A stretch of 64,000 bases of DNA from Leclercia adecarboxylata (lineage in GTDB: Bacteria > Pseudomonadota > Gammaproteobacteria > Enterobacterales > Enterobacteriaceae), in NCBI RefSeq assembly GCF_006874705.1, contig NZ_CP035382.1:4526001-4590000 (forward strand). The letters are read 5' to 3'. Shown piece after piece: positions 29,913 through 39,770 of this stretch. The translations under genes were made by a program, and so were the position numbers. A model generated the notes under the pieces. It was not told the origin of the DNA and did not search any database. It worked only from the letters and a program-made list of their open reading frames with translations. Within the stretch, counting starts at the first letter, position 1, and the number at the start of each line of letters is the position of its first letter.

Positions 29913-32900
29913 TTTACGCTCTCCTGTACCTGGTCATTACCTTCGCCGTCTAACCAGTTAATATTCTTCATCTTACGTACCACCACGAACTCATCGCGGT
30001 TCGATCCTACGGTGCCGTAGTAGTTAAAGCCGTAGGCCAGCTGCGCATAGCCGCCGATCATGTGGGTTGGTTTCGGCGTAATACGGGTCACGGAGTTGTG
30101 GATCCCGCCGCGCTGCTCGGTGATCTCTGAACCCGGCAGGTTAACGATACGTTCCTGGGCGTGGTACATCATGGTCATCCCGGCCGGGACACGCTGGCTC
30201 ACTACCGCACGCGCCGTCAGGGCACCGTTGCTGTTAAACACTTCGATCCAGTCGTTATCTTCAATACCCAGATCTTTGGCGTCCGCTTCGCTCATCCAGA
30301 CAATCGGACCACCGCGCGACAGGGTCAGCATCAGCAGGTTGTCGCTGTAGGTGGAGTGGATACCCCACTTCTGGTGCGGCGTCAGGAAGTTCAGCGCCTT
30401 CTCAGGGTTTCCGTTGGATTTCGCGCCCATTACGGCTTTTACCGAACGGGTGTCGATTGGCGGACGGTAAACCAGCAGGCTTTCACCGAAGTCGCGCATC
30501 CACTGGTGATCCTGATACAGAGACTGACGACCGGTCAGGGTACGCCATGGGATCAGCTCGTGAACGTTGGTGTAGCCGGCGTTATAGGAGACGTGCTCAT
30601 CTTCCAGACCAGACCAGGTCGGGCTGGAGATGATTTTGCGCGGCTGGGCCTGAATATCGCGGAAGCGGATTTTCTCTTCCTCTTTATTCGTCGCCAGATG
30701 CGTGTGGTCACGGCCGGTAAATTCACTCAGCGCTGCCCAGGCTTTCACGGCCACGTGGCCGTTGGTTTCCGGGGCCAGGGTCAGGATCATCTCTGCCGCA
30801 TCAATCGCGGTGTTCAGCATTGGCTGACCTTTGGCCGGGCCGTCCGCTTTGGTGTAGTTGAGCTTACGCAGCAGGTCCATTTCGGTCTGGGTGTTCCAGC
30901 CAATCCCTTTCCCGCCGTTACCGATTTTTTCCATCAGCGGGCCGATAGAGGTAAAGCGCTCGTAGGTTGCCGGATAGTCACGTTCAACCGGAATGATGTG
31001 CGGCGCCGTTACGCCCGGGATCAGGTCACATTCGCCTTTTTTCCAGTCCTTCACGTCCAGCGGCTGCGCCAGTTCGGCAGCGGAGTCGTGCTGGATGGGC
31101 AGCGTCACTACGTCAGTCTCTTTGCCGAGGTGCCCCACGCAGACTTCGGAGAATTTCTTCGCGATATCTTTGTAGATATCCCAGTCGCTTTTCGATTCCC
31201 AGGCCGGGTCAACGGCGGCAGACAGCGGATGAATAAACGGATGCATATCCGAGGTATTCATGTCGTCTTTTTCATACCAGGTGGCGGTTGGCAGCACGAT
31301 GTCGGAATACAGGCAGGTGCTGGAGAGACGGAAGTCCAGGGTCACCACCAGGTCCAGCTTGCCGTCGAGACCGTTGTCTTTCCACTCCACCTCTTCCGGC
31401 TTCACGCCGCCCTGCTTGCCGAGATCTTTACCCTGGATACCGTTTTCGGTACCGAGCAGGTATTTCAGCATGTACTCGTGGCCTTTACCGGACGAACCCA
31501 GCAGGTTTGAGCGCCAGATAAACAGGTTGCGTGGGTGGTTTTTACCGTTCTCAGGCTGTTCCGCCGCAAAGCGAATGGAGCCCTCTTTCAGGGATTTGAC
31601 GGTGTAGTCCACCGGCGTCATGCCCGCCTTCTTCGCCTCTTCCGCGATACGCAGCGGGTTGGTTCCCAGCTGAGGTGCAGACGGTAGCCAGCCCATACGC
31701 TCTGCGCGCACGTTGAAGTCGATCAGGTGGCCGCTGTAGCGGGATTTATCCGCCATCGGGGAGAGCAGCTCCTGGGCGGTAACCGTCTCGTAGCGCCACT
31801 GGCTGGAGTGGTTATAGAAGTAGGAGGTGCTGTTCATGTGGCGTGCCGGACGCTGCCAGTCGAGGGCAAACGCCAGCGGCTGCCAGCCGGTCTGCGGACG
31901 CAGTTTTTCCTGGCCGACATAGTGTGCCCAGCCGCCGCCGCTCTGACCGACGCAGCCGCAGAAGATCAGCATGTTGATCAGGCCGCGATAGTTCATATCG
32001 AGGTGATACCAGTGGTTCAGACCGGCACCGACGATGATCATTGAACGACCGTGAGTCTTGTCGGCGTTATCGGCAAATTCACGTGCGGTACGGATGATGT
32101 GCGCCCGTGGTACGCCGGTGATCTGCTCCGCCCATGCCGGGGTGTAGGCTTTTACGTCGTCATAGTGAGTGGCGCAGTTTTCATCATTCAGACCGCGCTC
32201 CAGGCCGTAGTTGGCCAGGGTCAGGTCGTAAACGGTGGTCACCAGCGCGGTAGTACCATCGGCCAGCTGCAGGCGTTTCACCGGCAGTTTGTGCATCAGG
32301 ATGTTCTGCAGCTCAACCTTGTTGAAGTGCTCTGAACCTTCGCCGCCAAAGTACGGGAAGCCGACATCGGCGATCTCGTCCTGGCTGCCCAGCATGCTCA
32401 GGCGCAGTTCGGTCTCTTCGCCGGACGTGCCATCGCGCTGCTCAAGGTTCCATTTGCCCTTCTCGCCCCAGCGGAAACCGATAGAGCCGTTCGGCGCAAT
32501 CATGTCGCCATTGCTGTTGTAGGCAACGGTTTTCCACTCCGGGTTGTTTTCCTGGCCCAGCGCATCCACCAGGTCGGCGGCACGCAGCATACGACCCGCG
32601 GCATAATAACCGTCACGCTCTTCCAGCATCACCAGCATCGGCATGTCGGTATATTTGCGCACGTAGTCGGTGAAGTACTGGCTTGGCTTGTCGAGGTGGA
32701 ACTCACGCAGCATCACGTGGCCCATCGCCAGCGCCATCGCGGCATCGGTACCCTGCTTCGGTGCCAGCCACAGGTCGCACAGCTTGGCGATTTCGGCGTA
32801 GTCCGGGGTCACGGCAACGGTTTTGGTGCCTTTGTAACGCACTTCGGTAAAGAAGTGGGCGTCCGGGGTACGGGTCTGCGGAACGTTAGAGCCCCAGGCG

Positions 32901-33652
32901 ATGATGTAGCTGGAGTTGTACCAGTCGGCGGATTCTGGCACATCGGTCTGCTCGCCCCAGGTCTGTGGAGACGCAGGCGGCAGGTCGCAGTACCAGTCGT
33001 AGAAGCTCAGGCAGGTACCGCCAATCAGGGAGAGATAACGCGCGCCGGACGCATAGGAGACCATCGACATCGCCGGGATCGGCGAGAAGCCCGCGACACG
33101 GTCCGGGCCGTAGGTTTTAACGGTATAAACGTTAGAGGCGGCAATCAGCTCATTCACTTCCTGCCAGGAGGAGCGGACAAAACCGCCGCGACCGCGCGCC
33201 TGCTTGAAGCTTTTCGCTTTGTCGGCGTCTTCGATAATAGAGGCCCAGGCCTCAACCGGATCGCTGTGCTGCACTTTCGCTTCACGCCACATTTTCATCA
33301 GGCGTTTACGCATCAGCGGATATTTCAGGCGGTTAGCGCTGTAGAGATACCAGGAGTAGCTGGCGCCACGCGGGCAGCCACGCGGTTCGTGGTTTGGCAT
33401 ATCCGGGCGGGTGCGCGGGTAGTCGGTCTGCTGCATTTCCCAGGTCACCAGACCGTTTTTCACGAAAATCTTCCAGCTGCATGAGCCGGTGCAGTTTACG
33501 CCGTGGGTGGAACGGACAACTTTGTCATGCTGCCAGCGCTGACGGTAACCGTCTTCCCAGTCCCGGTTGGTCTCCAGAACCTGGCCGTGCCCATCGGCAA
33601 AAGTTTCACCCTTCTGTTTGAAGTAGCGAAACCGGTCCAAAAATTTGCTCAT
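29909..33652 (-). CDS. narG: Respiratory nitrate reductase A, catalytic molybdenum subunit
   Basis: A 1247-residue molybdopterin oxidoreductase, the same length as E. coli NarG. The FS0 [4Fe-4S] ligands His50, Cys54, Cys58 (THGVNCTGSCSW) and Cys93 (EPRGCPRGAS) are present. The N-terminus has a vestigial twin-Arg-like segment but no cleaved signal. With NarH and NarI it reduces nitrate to nitrite at the cytoplasmic face. It is the first gene of narGHJI; upstream sites for FNR and NarL are listed separately. Confidence 0.98.
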   Translation of the reverse strand: MSKFLDRFRYFKQKGETFADGHGQVLETNRDWEDGYRQRWQHDKVVRSTHGVNCTGSCSWKIFVKNGLVTWEMQQTDYPRTRPDMPNHEPRGCPRGASYSWYLYSANRLKYPLMRKRLMKMWREAKVQHSDPVEAWASIIEDADKAKSFKQARGRGGFVRSSWQEVNELIAASNVYTVKTYGPDRVAGFSPIPAMSMVSYASGARYLSLIGGTCLSFYDWYCDLPPASPQTWGEQTDVPESADWYNSSYIIAWGSNVPQTRTPDAHFFTEVRYKGTKTVAVTPDYAEIAKLCDLWLAPKQGTDAAMALAMGHVMLREFHLDKPSQYFTDYVRKYTDMPMLVMLEERDGYYAAGRMLRAADLVDALGQENNPEWKTVAYNSNGDMIAPNGSIGFRWGEKGKWNLEQRDGTSGEETELRLSMLGSQDEIADVGFPYFGGEGSEHFNKVELQNILMHKLPVKRLQLADGTTALVTTVYDLTLANYGLERGLNDENCATHYDDVKAYTPAWAEQITGVPRAHIIRTAREFADNADKTHGRSMIIVGAGLNHWYHLDMNYRGLINMLIFCGCVGQSGGGWAHYVGQEKLRPQTGWQPLAFALDWQRPARHMNSTSYFYNHSSQWRYETVTAQELLSPMADKSRYSGHLIDFNVRAERMGWLPSAPQLGTNPLRIAEEAKKAGMTPVDYTVKSLKEGSIRFAAEQPENGKNHPRNLFIWRSNLLGSSGKGHEYMLKYLLGTENGIQGKDLGKQGGVKPEEVEWKDNGLDGKLDLVVTLDFRLSSTCLYSDIVLPTATWYEKDDMNTSDMHPFIHPLSAAVDPAWESKSDWDIYKDIAKKFSEVCVGHLGKETDVVTLPIQHDSAAELAQPLDVKDWKKGECDLIPGVTAPHIIPVERDYPATYERFTSIGPLMEKIGNGGKGIGWNTQTEMDLLRKLNYTKADGPAKGQPMLNTAIDAAEMILTLAPETNGHVAVKAWAALSEFTGRDHTHLATNKEEEKIRFRDIQAQPRKIISSPTWSGLEDEHVSYNAGYTNVHELIPWRTLTGRQSLYQDHQWMRDFGESLLVYRPPIDTRSVKAVMGAKSNGNPEKALNFLTPHQKWGIHSTYSDNLLMLTLSRGGPIVWMSEADAKDLGIEDNDWIEVFNSNGALTARAVVSQRVPAGMTMMYHAQERIVNLPGSEITEQRGGIHNSVTRITPKPTHMIGGYAQLAYGFNYYGTVGSNRDEFVVVRKMKNINWLDGEGNDQVQESVK

Positions 33653-33738
33653 CGGGTATCTCCTGTGTGGAGCCTGTGGCTCTCTAAATCGACATTGCTG
33701 ATTTGCAGCGAAGGTAACGCTATGAAAGATGGCGGGAA

Positions 33739-33752
33739 TTGATAACGATCAA
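33739..33752 (-). promoter_or_regulatory. FNR site of the narG promoter
   Basis: TTGATAACGATCAA fits the FNR consensus TTGATNNNNATCAA exactly. Set at -41.5, as in E. coli, it predicts transcription starting near 33704. Confidence 0.88.
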
Positions 33753-33789
33753 GAGGAACGGGGGATGTTATGAGGGGCTAATTCTCCAC

Positions 33790-33902
33790 TACCCCTAAAG
33801 CGGTATAGAGGAAAACACATCAAGTTGCTGTTTTATATGTCTATTTGTGATTTATCGTACAAAAGTATGCCTGGAAGTTTTACAGAGTGGTATTAAGGGG
33901 TA
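33790..33902 (-). promoter_or_regulatory. NarL heptamers and possible IHF site upstream of narG
   Basis: AGGGGTA (33896-33902, consensus AKNRGTA) lies about 195 bases upstream of the predicted start, the position of the key NarL site of E. coli narG. A second heptamer, TACCCCT, lies at 33790-33796. Between them ATCAAGTTGCTG (33819-33830, about -120) resembles an IHF site with mismatches, which would loop NarL onto the promoter. The rest of the 335-base gap 33653-33987 holds no gene. Confidence 0.65.
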
Positions 33903-33987
33903 GAGCGTCCTGATTAGCGATGGCGATCACAGCGGCTGCCCGACGGCAGGGGGTACCGCCTTTAGTATGTTGTAACTAAATACAGGA

Positions 33988-34014
33988 TAAAAAAAGCGCG
34001 GCACCAGGCCGCGC
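33988..34014 (-). terminator. Intrinsic terminator of narK
   Basis: On the minus strand GCGCGGC-CTGGT-GCCGCGC is followed by a T-run, 19 bases after the narK stop. Confidence 0.9.
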
Positions 34015-34032
34015 AAACGGATAATCACTTAC

Positions 34033-35433
34033 TTACTTTTTATTAGAATTGCGTCCATATACCAGCCAGGTGACAAACACGCAGACGATATAGAAAACGA
34101 GGAACACTTTCATGGCACCCGCCGGGGAGCCGGTCAGATCCAGCGAAATGCCGAACGCTTTAGGGATAAAGAACCCGCCAATCGCGCCAATCGCAGAGAT
34201 GAAGCCCAGCGCGGCTGCGGTATCGGTGGCCGCTTCACGCATCGCCTGCTGTTCGTTGCCGCCCTGCGCTTTAACGCGATCCATCGTCAGCTTACGGAAG
34301 ATCACCGAAATCATCTGGAAGGTGGAAGCACTGCCCAGCCCGGCCGTCAGGAACAGCACCATAAACACCGCGAAGAAGGCGCCAAAATTACCGCCCACGC
34401 CGTTTACCGGCAGGGTCATGAACAGCAGGGCGCAGAAGATCGCCATCACCACAAAGTTCACCAGGGTGACGCGGGTACCACCCAGACGGTCGGAGATCAT
34501 CCCCCCGGTGGAGCGCGCCAGTGCGCCAATGAACGGACCGAAGAAGGCGTAGTGCAGGATCTGCACGTCCGGGAACTGGGTTTTTGACAGCATCGCAAAC
34601 CCGGCGGAGAAGCCGATAAAGGAGCCGAAGGTCGCCAGATAGAGCAGCGCCATGATCCACAGGTGGGCACGCTTCAGCACCGGCAGCTGTTCGCTGAGGG
34701 AGGCTTTCGACGCCGCCAGATCGTTCATACCGAACCATGCGGCCAGGGTTAAGACCACCAGGAACGGCACCCAGATCCACGCGGCATTCTGCAGGAACAG
34801 GTAAGAGCCATCAGCCTGCTCAACGCCCGCACCGCCAAAGGCCGCAAAGATAGAGACCGAAATCGCCAGCGGCGCAATCAGCTGCATCACGCTGACGCCC
34901 ATGTTGCCCAGACCGCCGTTGATCCCCAGCGCCCCGCCCTGCTTCTGTTTCGGGAAGAAGAAGCTGATGTTGGCCATGCTGGAGGCAAAGTTAGCCCCGG
35001 CAAAACCGCACAGCAGGGAGATAATCACAAAGACGCTAAACGGAGTAGAGGTATCCTGTACCGCAAAGCCCAGCCACACGCACGGAATAATCATGATCCC
35101 GGTACTGAACGCGGTCCAGCGGCGACCGCCGAACAGCGGCACCATAAAGGCATAAGGCACACGCAGCAGCGCACCGGAGAGTGCCGGCAGCGCCGTTAAC
35201 ATAAACAGCTGGTCGGTGGTAAATTTGAAGCCCACTTTTGGCAGGTTAACCGCGACGGCGCTGAACAACATCCAGACGCAAAACGCCAGCAGCAGGCAGG
35301 GAACGGAAATCCAAAGATTACGACTGGCTATACGTTGGCCGCGCTGTTGCCAGAACGCCGGATCTTCCGGACGCCACTCCGTAATAACCGGGCCAGAATC
35401 CCTTTCGGGGGTAGTTGAGTGACTCATAGACAC
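34033..35433 (-). CDS. narK: Nitrate/nitrite antiporter NarK
   Basis: A 466-residue major facilitator protein with 12 helices. It contains both nitrate signature motifs (GFAGANFASSMANISFFFP and a second Gly-rich segment GFISAIGAIGGFFIP) and the substrate Arg residues typical of NarK. It exchanges external nitrate for internal nitrite, so it partners the NarG enzyme downstream. Transcribed away from narX, with an FNR site and NarL sites upstream. Start MSMSHSTTPERD may begin at the second Met. Confidence 0.96.
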   Translation of the reverse strand: MSMSHSTTPERDSGPVITEWRPEDPAFWQQRGQRIASRNLWISVPCLLLAFCVWMLFSAVAVNLPKVGFKFTTDQLFMLTALPALSGALLRVPYAFMVPLFGGRRWTAFSTGIMIIPCVWLGFAVQDTSTPFSVFVIISLLCGFAGANFASSMANISFFFPKQKQGGALGINGGLGNMGVSVMQLIAPLAISVSIFAAFGGAGVEQADGSYLFLQNAAWIWVPFLVVLTLAAWFGMNDLAASKASLSEQLPVLKRAHLWIMALLYLATFGSFIGFSAGFAMLSKTQFPDVQILHYAFFGPFIGALARSTGGMISDRLGGTRVTLVNFVVMAIFCALLFMTLPVNGVGGNFGAFFAVFMVLFLTAGLGSASTFQMISVIFRKLTMDRVKAQGGNEQQAMREAATDTAAALGFISAIGAIGGFFIPKAFGISLDLTGSPAGAMKVFLVFYIVCVFVTWLVYGRNSNKK

Positions 35434-35485
35434 CTCTGATTCTTAAAAGATGCTACAAAGATCAGGGTTTTAAGCTGGCGGTAAG

Positions 35486-35499
35486 TTGATATAAATCAA
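35486..35499 (-). promoter_or_regulatory. FNR site of the narK promoter
   Basis: TTGATATAAATCAA is a perfect FNR consensus, centred 59 bases upstream of the narK start codon. Confidence 0.87.
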
Positions 35500-35536
35500 G
35501 GAGAAGGCGGGCAAATTCCGCGAAGAAAAGTTGTGC

Positions 35537-35675
35537 TACTCCCTCGTGAGTAGCGCATTCCGCTAAAAAAGGTGTGGTTTTTCACGGTGCTGCTACTCCC
35601 GGCTTACCCCCTCCTCCCATTCGTCCGACAAATGGCAATTAGTAGGTAATCCTTTTTGGGTATGGGTATACTCCA
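35537..35675. promoter_or_regulatory. NarL/NarP heptamer cluster between narK and narX
   Basis: Contains a 7-2-7 palindrome, TACTCCC-TC-GTGAGTA (35537-35552), followed by TACTCCC (35594-35600), TACCCCC (35605-35611), ATGGGTA (35662-35668, exact AKNRGTA) and TACTCCA (35669-35675). The cluster sits between the divergent narK and narX starts and probably activates narK and tunes narX with nitrate. No gene lies in this 303-base gap. Confidence 0.7.
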
Positions 35676-35736
35676 GGGTATGCCTGAGAATAGAGCCCTT
35701 GCCGAGTCCAGCCATTGTCAGGAGCCAGACTGCCCT

Positions 35737-37533
35737 ATGTTTAAACGCTGTTTTTCACCGCTGACGCTGGTTAATCAACTGGTACTTATTGTCATGCTGT
35801 CTACCGCAATCGGGGTGACGGGAATGGCAATTTCCGGCTGGCTGGTTCAGGGCGTACAGGGCAGCGCGCACGCCATTAACAAGGCCGGTTCACTGCGCAT
35901 GCAGAGCTACCGCCTGCTGGCGGCGATCCCGCTGGAAGCCAAAGACCAGACGTTACTCGATGAAATGAACGCCACGGCGTTCAGCCCGGAACTGCAAAGC
36001 GCGGCACAGCGCGATAACCAGCAGGCGCAGCTGAAAGCCCTGCAGGATTACTGGCAAAATCAGCTGGCCCCGGGGCTCCGTCAGGCGCAAAACCCCGACG
36101 CGGTCGCCAGTGATGTCTCCGGTTTTGTCAGCCGCCTCGATAATCTGGTCACCGCCTTCGACCGCAGCACCGAACAACGTATTGAGCGGGTGGTACTGAT
36201 GCAGCGGCTGATGGTGCTGTTTATGGCGCTGCTGCTGATATTCACCATTCTCTGGCTACGCGCCAGGCTGCTGCACCCCTGGCGGCAACTGCTGGCGGTA
36301 GCCCGCGCCGTCACCCAGCGCGATTTTACCCAGCGCGCGCACATCAACGGGCGCAACGAAATGGCCATGCTCGGCGAAGCGCTGAACACCATGTCCGGCG
36401 AGCTGGCTGAAAGCTACGCGGTGCTGGAACAGCGGGTGCGGGAAAAAACCGCCGGGCTGGAGCAGAAAAACGAGATCCTCTCCTTCCTCTGGCAGGCTAA
36501 CCGCCGTCTGCACTCGCAGGTGCCGATGTGCGAGCGGCTCTCGCCGGTGCTCAACGGGTTGCAAAATCTGACCCTGCTGCACGATATCGAGCTGCGGGTG
36601 TATGACCTGGAAGATGAAGAGAATCATCAGGAATTTACCTGTCAGTCAGATATGAGCTGCGATGAAATCGGCTGCCATCTCTGTCCGCGCGGCCTGCCGC
36701 CGCTGACCACCAGCGGCACGACCCTGAAGTGGCGGCTGGCGGATAACCTGACGCAGTACGGCATTTTACTGGCGACCCTGCCCGCCGGACGCCATCTGAG
36801 CCACGATCAGCAGCAGCTGGTCGACACCCTGGTGGAGCAGCTGACCGCCACCCTGGCGCTCGATCGCCATCAGGAAAAACAGCAGCAGCTGATTGTGATG
36901 GAAGAGCGCGCCACCATTGCCCGGGAGCTGCACGACTCCATCGCCCAGTCGCTCTCCTGCATGAAGATGCAGGTCAGCTGTCTGCAGATGCAGGATACCG
37001 ACCTGCCGGAGAGCAGCAAACAGCTGTTAAGCCAGATCCGCAACGAGCTGAACACCTCCTGGGTGCAGCTGCGTGAACTGCTGACCACCTTCCGCCTGCA
37101 GCTGACGGAGCCTGGCCTGCGGCCCGCGCTGGAGGCCAGTTGCCAGGAGTTCAGCGCCCGACTCGGCTTTACCGTGTCGCTGGACTACCAGCTGCCGCCG
37201 CGGTTTGTGCCCTCGCACCAGGCCATCCATCTTCTGCAGATCGCCCGCGAAGCGTTGAGCAACGCGCTGAAGCATTCCGGAGCGACGGCGGTCTCACTCA
37301 CCGTGAGCCAACACGATAATCAGGTCAAACTGGTGGTGCGCGACAACGGCTGCGGCATACCGGCAAACGCCGAAAGAAGTAACCACTACGGTCTGATTAT
37401 TATGCGCGACCGCGCACAAAGTCTGCGTGGAGATTGTCAGGTTCGCCCAGGTGAATCTGGCGGAACGGACGTTATCGTCACCTTTATTCCCGAAAAGCCT
37501 CTTTTCACTGCCCAAGGAGAACACCATGTCTAA
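35737..37533 (+). CDS. narX: Nitrate/nitrite sensor histidine kinase NarX
   Basis: A 598-residue kinase, the E. coli length. Two membrane helices (about residues 14-37 and 152-174) enclose the periplasmic ligand domain with the P-box [20 protein letters not shown], a central Cys cluster ([18 protein letters not shown]), the HisKA_3 dimerisation box with the phospho-accepting His in [12 protein letters not shown] (about residue 399) and the HATPase domain follow. It phosphorylates NarL in response to nitrate. The start at 35737 is chosen by homology. It overlaps narL by 8 bases. Confidence 0.97.
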   Translation: MFKRCFSPLTLVNQLVLIVMLSTAIGVTGMAISGWLVQGVQGSAHAINKAGSLRMQSYRLLAAIPLEAKDQTLLDEMNATAFSPELQSAAQRDNQQAQLKALQDYWQNQLAPGLRQAQNPDAVASDVSGFVSRLDNLVTAFDRSTEQRIERVVLMQRLMVLFMALLLIFTILWLRARLLHPWRQLLAVARAVTQRDFTQRAHINGRNEMAMLGEALNTMSGELAESYAVLEQRVREKTAGLEQKNEILSFLWQANRRLHSQVPMCERLSPVLNGLQNLTLLHDIELRVYDLEDEENHQEFTCQSDMSCDEIGCHLCPRGLPPLTTSGTTLKWRLADNLTQYGILLATLPAGRHLSHDQQQLVDTLVEQLTATLALDRHQEKQQQLIVMEERATIARELHDSIAQSLSCMKMQVSCLQMQDTDLPESSKQLLSQIRNELNTSWVQLRELLTTFRLQLTEPGLRPALEASCQEFSARLGFTVSLDYQLPPRFVPSHQAIHLLQIAREALSNALKHSGATAVSLTVSQHDNQVKLVVRDNGCGIPANAERSNHYGLIIMRDRAQSLRGDCQVRPGESGGTDVIVTFIPEKPLFTAQGEHHV

Positions 37534-38176
37534 TCAGGAGCCGGCAACAATCCTGTTGATCGACGACCATCCGATGCTGCGCACCGGCGTAAAACAACTT
37601 ATCAGCATGGCGTCGGATATCACCGTCGTGGGCGAGGCCAGCAACGGGGAACAGGGCATTGAACTGGCCGAGGCTCTCGATCCTGATTTGATCCTGCTCG
37701 ACCTCAATATGCCCGGCATGAACGGCCTCGAAACCCTGGACAGGCTGCGCGAAAAATCGCTTTCCGGGCGGGTGGTGGTGTTCAGCGTCTCCAATCATGA
37801 AGAGGACGTGGTCACCGCCCTGAAACGCGGCGCCGATGGCTACCTGTTAAAAGACATGGAGCCGGAAGAGTTGCTGAAATCCCTGCAGCAGGCGGCGGCC
37901 GGTGACATGGTGCTGAGCGAAGCCCTGACCCCGGTGCTGGCGGCCAGCCTGCGCGCCAACCGCGCCACCTCCGACCGCGACGTCAGCCAACTGACCCCGC
38001 GTGAGCGCGATATCCTCAAGCTGATTGCTCAGGGTCTGCCGAACAAGATGATCGCCCGCCGTCTCGACATCACCGAAAGCACGGTTAAAGTGCACGTGAA
38101 ACATATGCTGAAGAAGATGAAGCTGAAATCACGGGTGGAAGCCGCGGTGTGGGTACATCAGGAACGCATTTTCTGA
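37526..38176 (+). CDS. narL: Nitrate/nitrite response regulator NarL
   Basis: A 216-residue response regulator, the E. coli length. The receiver domain has the acidic pair in LLIDDHP and the phospho-acceptor Asp59 ([13 protein letters not shown]); the C-terminal LuxR/GerE-type HTH is [16 protein letters not shown]...[13 protein letters not shown]. Phospho-NarL activates narK and narG and represses adhE and other anaerobic genes. Start ATGTCTAA overlaps the end of narX. The gene ends only two bases before the convergent ychO. Confidence 0.98.
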   Translation: MSNQEPATILLIDDHPMLRTGVKQLISMASDITVVGEASNGEQGIELAEALDPDLILLDLNMPGMNGLETLDRLREKSLSGRVVVFSVSNHEEDVVTALKRGADGYLLKDMEPEELLKSLQQAAAGDMVLSEALTPVLAASLRANRATSDRDVSQLTPRERDILKLIAQGLPNKMIARRLDITESTVKVHVKHMLKKMKLKSRVEAAVWVHQERIF

Positions 38177-38178
38177 GT

Positions 38179-39585
38179 TTACTCGTCCGGCAGCAGCGCC
38201 CAGCGCGGATCCTCTTCTGGCAGGGCCAGGAGCGGCTGCGTCAGTGCCAGCGTGATCTCATTGGAAGAGACACGCTGCCCGGCTTTATCTTCCACCACCA
38301 CCGACAGTTTCCAGCGGTTGCTCGCCCCCTCGCGGTTATCCCACGCCGGCAGAATAATACTCCACCCGTCGCTATCACTGGCCTGCGCCGGTGAGGTCAG
38401 GCTCAGCGCCTGGGTATCCCCCTGCCAGTGCAGCGTCCGCACCCCGTGACGGCTGCGAATATCCAGCTTCAGCACCACCGTTTCACCCGGCTTGAGATCC
38501 CACGGCGGCGTCGCCAGCCATACCGATAGCGTTTTCCGCTGGCGGAACTCCAGCACCGGCAGGCTCTCGCGTTCCGGCGGATCGTAACGACTGCCCCGCA
38601 GGGAGCGGCTGTCCATCACTTCGCTGGCGGAGAGCTGTTTTTTCAGCGGCACCCCGAAGCGATAGTTGAGCTTCAGGCCGAGGTTATTCTGGCTCACCCC
38701 GCTCTCCCCCTGCTTGTGGGCGGCGGAGAAGGTCACCAGCGGCACCGGGGTGTAATCGAGCCCCAGATTAACCGCCAGCGGGTTGCGATAGCCGGTACCG
38801 GTGTGAAACAGATCGACGTTGTCGCCATAGTATTGTTCAAAACTGACGCTGGTATTGAGGTGATGATAAAACGGCAGCCAGGCTTTGGCGGTGACGTCGT
38901 AGCCGCGGGCCATGCGCTGCTCCTCCACCGCCGAGCTGTCACGCCAGCTGGCAAAGGGCTGATAGTAGTTGGCCGACAGGCGCAGGTATTCGCCCCAGGC
39001 TTCAGCGCCAAGACCGGCACGCTGCAGGTTCTCATCCAGCAGATTGTCGTAAAAAGTGTTGTAACCCAGCAGCCATTTGCCCGCCACCCAGCGCTGGCCG
39101 ATCCCCGCGTTGCTGACCAGGCCGTCTTCCTGCTGGGTGAGCCCAAGCTGGCTCCAGGTCAGGTAGTGATTGTTATCCTGCCAGGGGATAAACCAGCTGC
39201 CCTTGCTGCCGGTAAAGCGCCCCTCGTCGTTAACCAGCAGATCGACGCTGGCGTTTCCCCAGGGGGAGAGCCACGATTCGATATGCTGATTGACCTCCTG
39301 GCTGACCGCGTCCCGCACCTGGCCGAGGGCGAACTGCCGGGCCTGCTCCTCGGTGGTCAGGCCGTTGTCGGTCATACTAGCCTCACCGAAGGCTTTCGCC
39401 ATCTCCGCCAGATGCTTTTCACCCTCGCCCGTCGGGGTCGCCATGCCTAAATCCGGCAGGCTGTCGCCGTTATTATCAAAGGGATTTTGCGCCTGCTGGA
39501 GAAAGGAATTCGGAGCAGCCTGAACGGCTCCGGCAGAACAGAGGAGGAAAAACAGCCAACGAATGCGGGGGGAAACAACCATCAC
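38179..39585 (-). CDS. ychO: Inverse autotransporter-type outer-membrane protein YchO
   Basis: A 468-residue protein with a Sec signal peptide (residues 1-23, AVQA-AP cleavage), an inverse-autotransporter beta-barrel domain of intimin/invasin type (about residues 60-310, with many aromatic amphipathic strands) and a single C-terminal Ig-like domain (from residue about 330). There is no long passenger, so it may be a shortened adhesin. In E. coli YchO contributes to adhesion and invasion. Directly upstream lies a REP-type array and then the nas operon. Confidence 0.9.
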   Translation of the reverse strand: MMVVSPRIRWLFFLLCSAGAVQAAPNSFLQQAQNPFDNNGDSLPDLGMATPTGEGEKHLAEMAKAFGEASMTDNGLTTEEQARQFALGQVRDAVSQEVNQHIESWLSPWGNASVDLLVNDEGRFTGSKGSWFIPWQDNNHYLTWSQLGLTQQEDGLVSNAGIGQRWVAGKWLLGYNTFYDNLLDENLQRAGLGAEAWGEYLRLSANYYQPFASWRDSSAVEEQRMARGYDVTAKAWLPFYHHLNTSVSFEQYYGDNVDLFHTGTGYRNPLAVNLGLDYTPVPLVTFSAAHKQGESGVSQNNLGLKLNYRFGVPLKKQLSASEVMDSRSLRGSRYDPPERESLPVLEFRQRKTLSVWLATPPWDLKPGETVVLKLDIRSRHGVRTLHWQGDTQALSLTSPAQASDSDGWSIILPAWDNREGASNRWKLSVVVEDKAGQRVSSNEITLALTQPLLALPEEDPRWALLPDE

Positions 39586-39692
39586 CGTCGTGAAAGGGCG
39601 CCTGTGTTGATGGAAAACAGAGTTAACACCTTAGCGTGATTGAGGAAAAATTTCAGCCCTAAGGGAAATTTCAGGAATATCCTGAAGCTTGA

Positions 39693-39766
39693 TTGCCGGG
39701 TGGCGCTGACGTTTACCGACCTGTGGGGCCTGCTTGCCGGGTGGCGCTGCGCTTACCCGGCCTACG
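39693..39766. repeat. REP-type elements before the tandem array
   Basis: Two related units: GCCGGGTGGCGCTGACGTTTACC... (39692-39720, degraded) and GCCGGGTGGCGCTGCGCTTACCCGGC (39735-39760, palindromic). They share the GGTGGCGCTG core with REP elements elsewhere in the window (25453-25539 and 56079-56106). Confidence 0.7.
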
Positions 39767-39770
39767 GGAC

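Noticed and set aside
30161..31510. Plus-strand open frame of 449 codons opposite narG
   Set aside because: A shadow of the highly conserved narG frame; no ribosome site or recognisable domain.
36256..36627. Minus-strand open frame inside narX
   Set aside because: Shadow frame inside a well-conserved kinase gene; no independent evidence.
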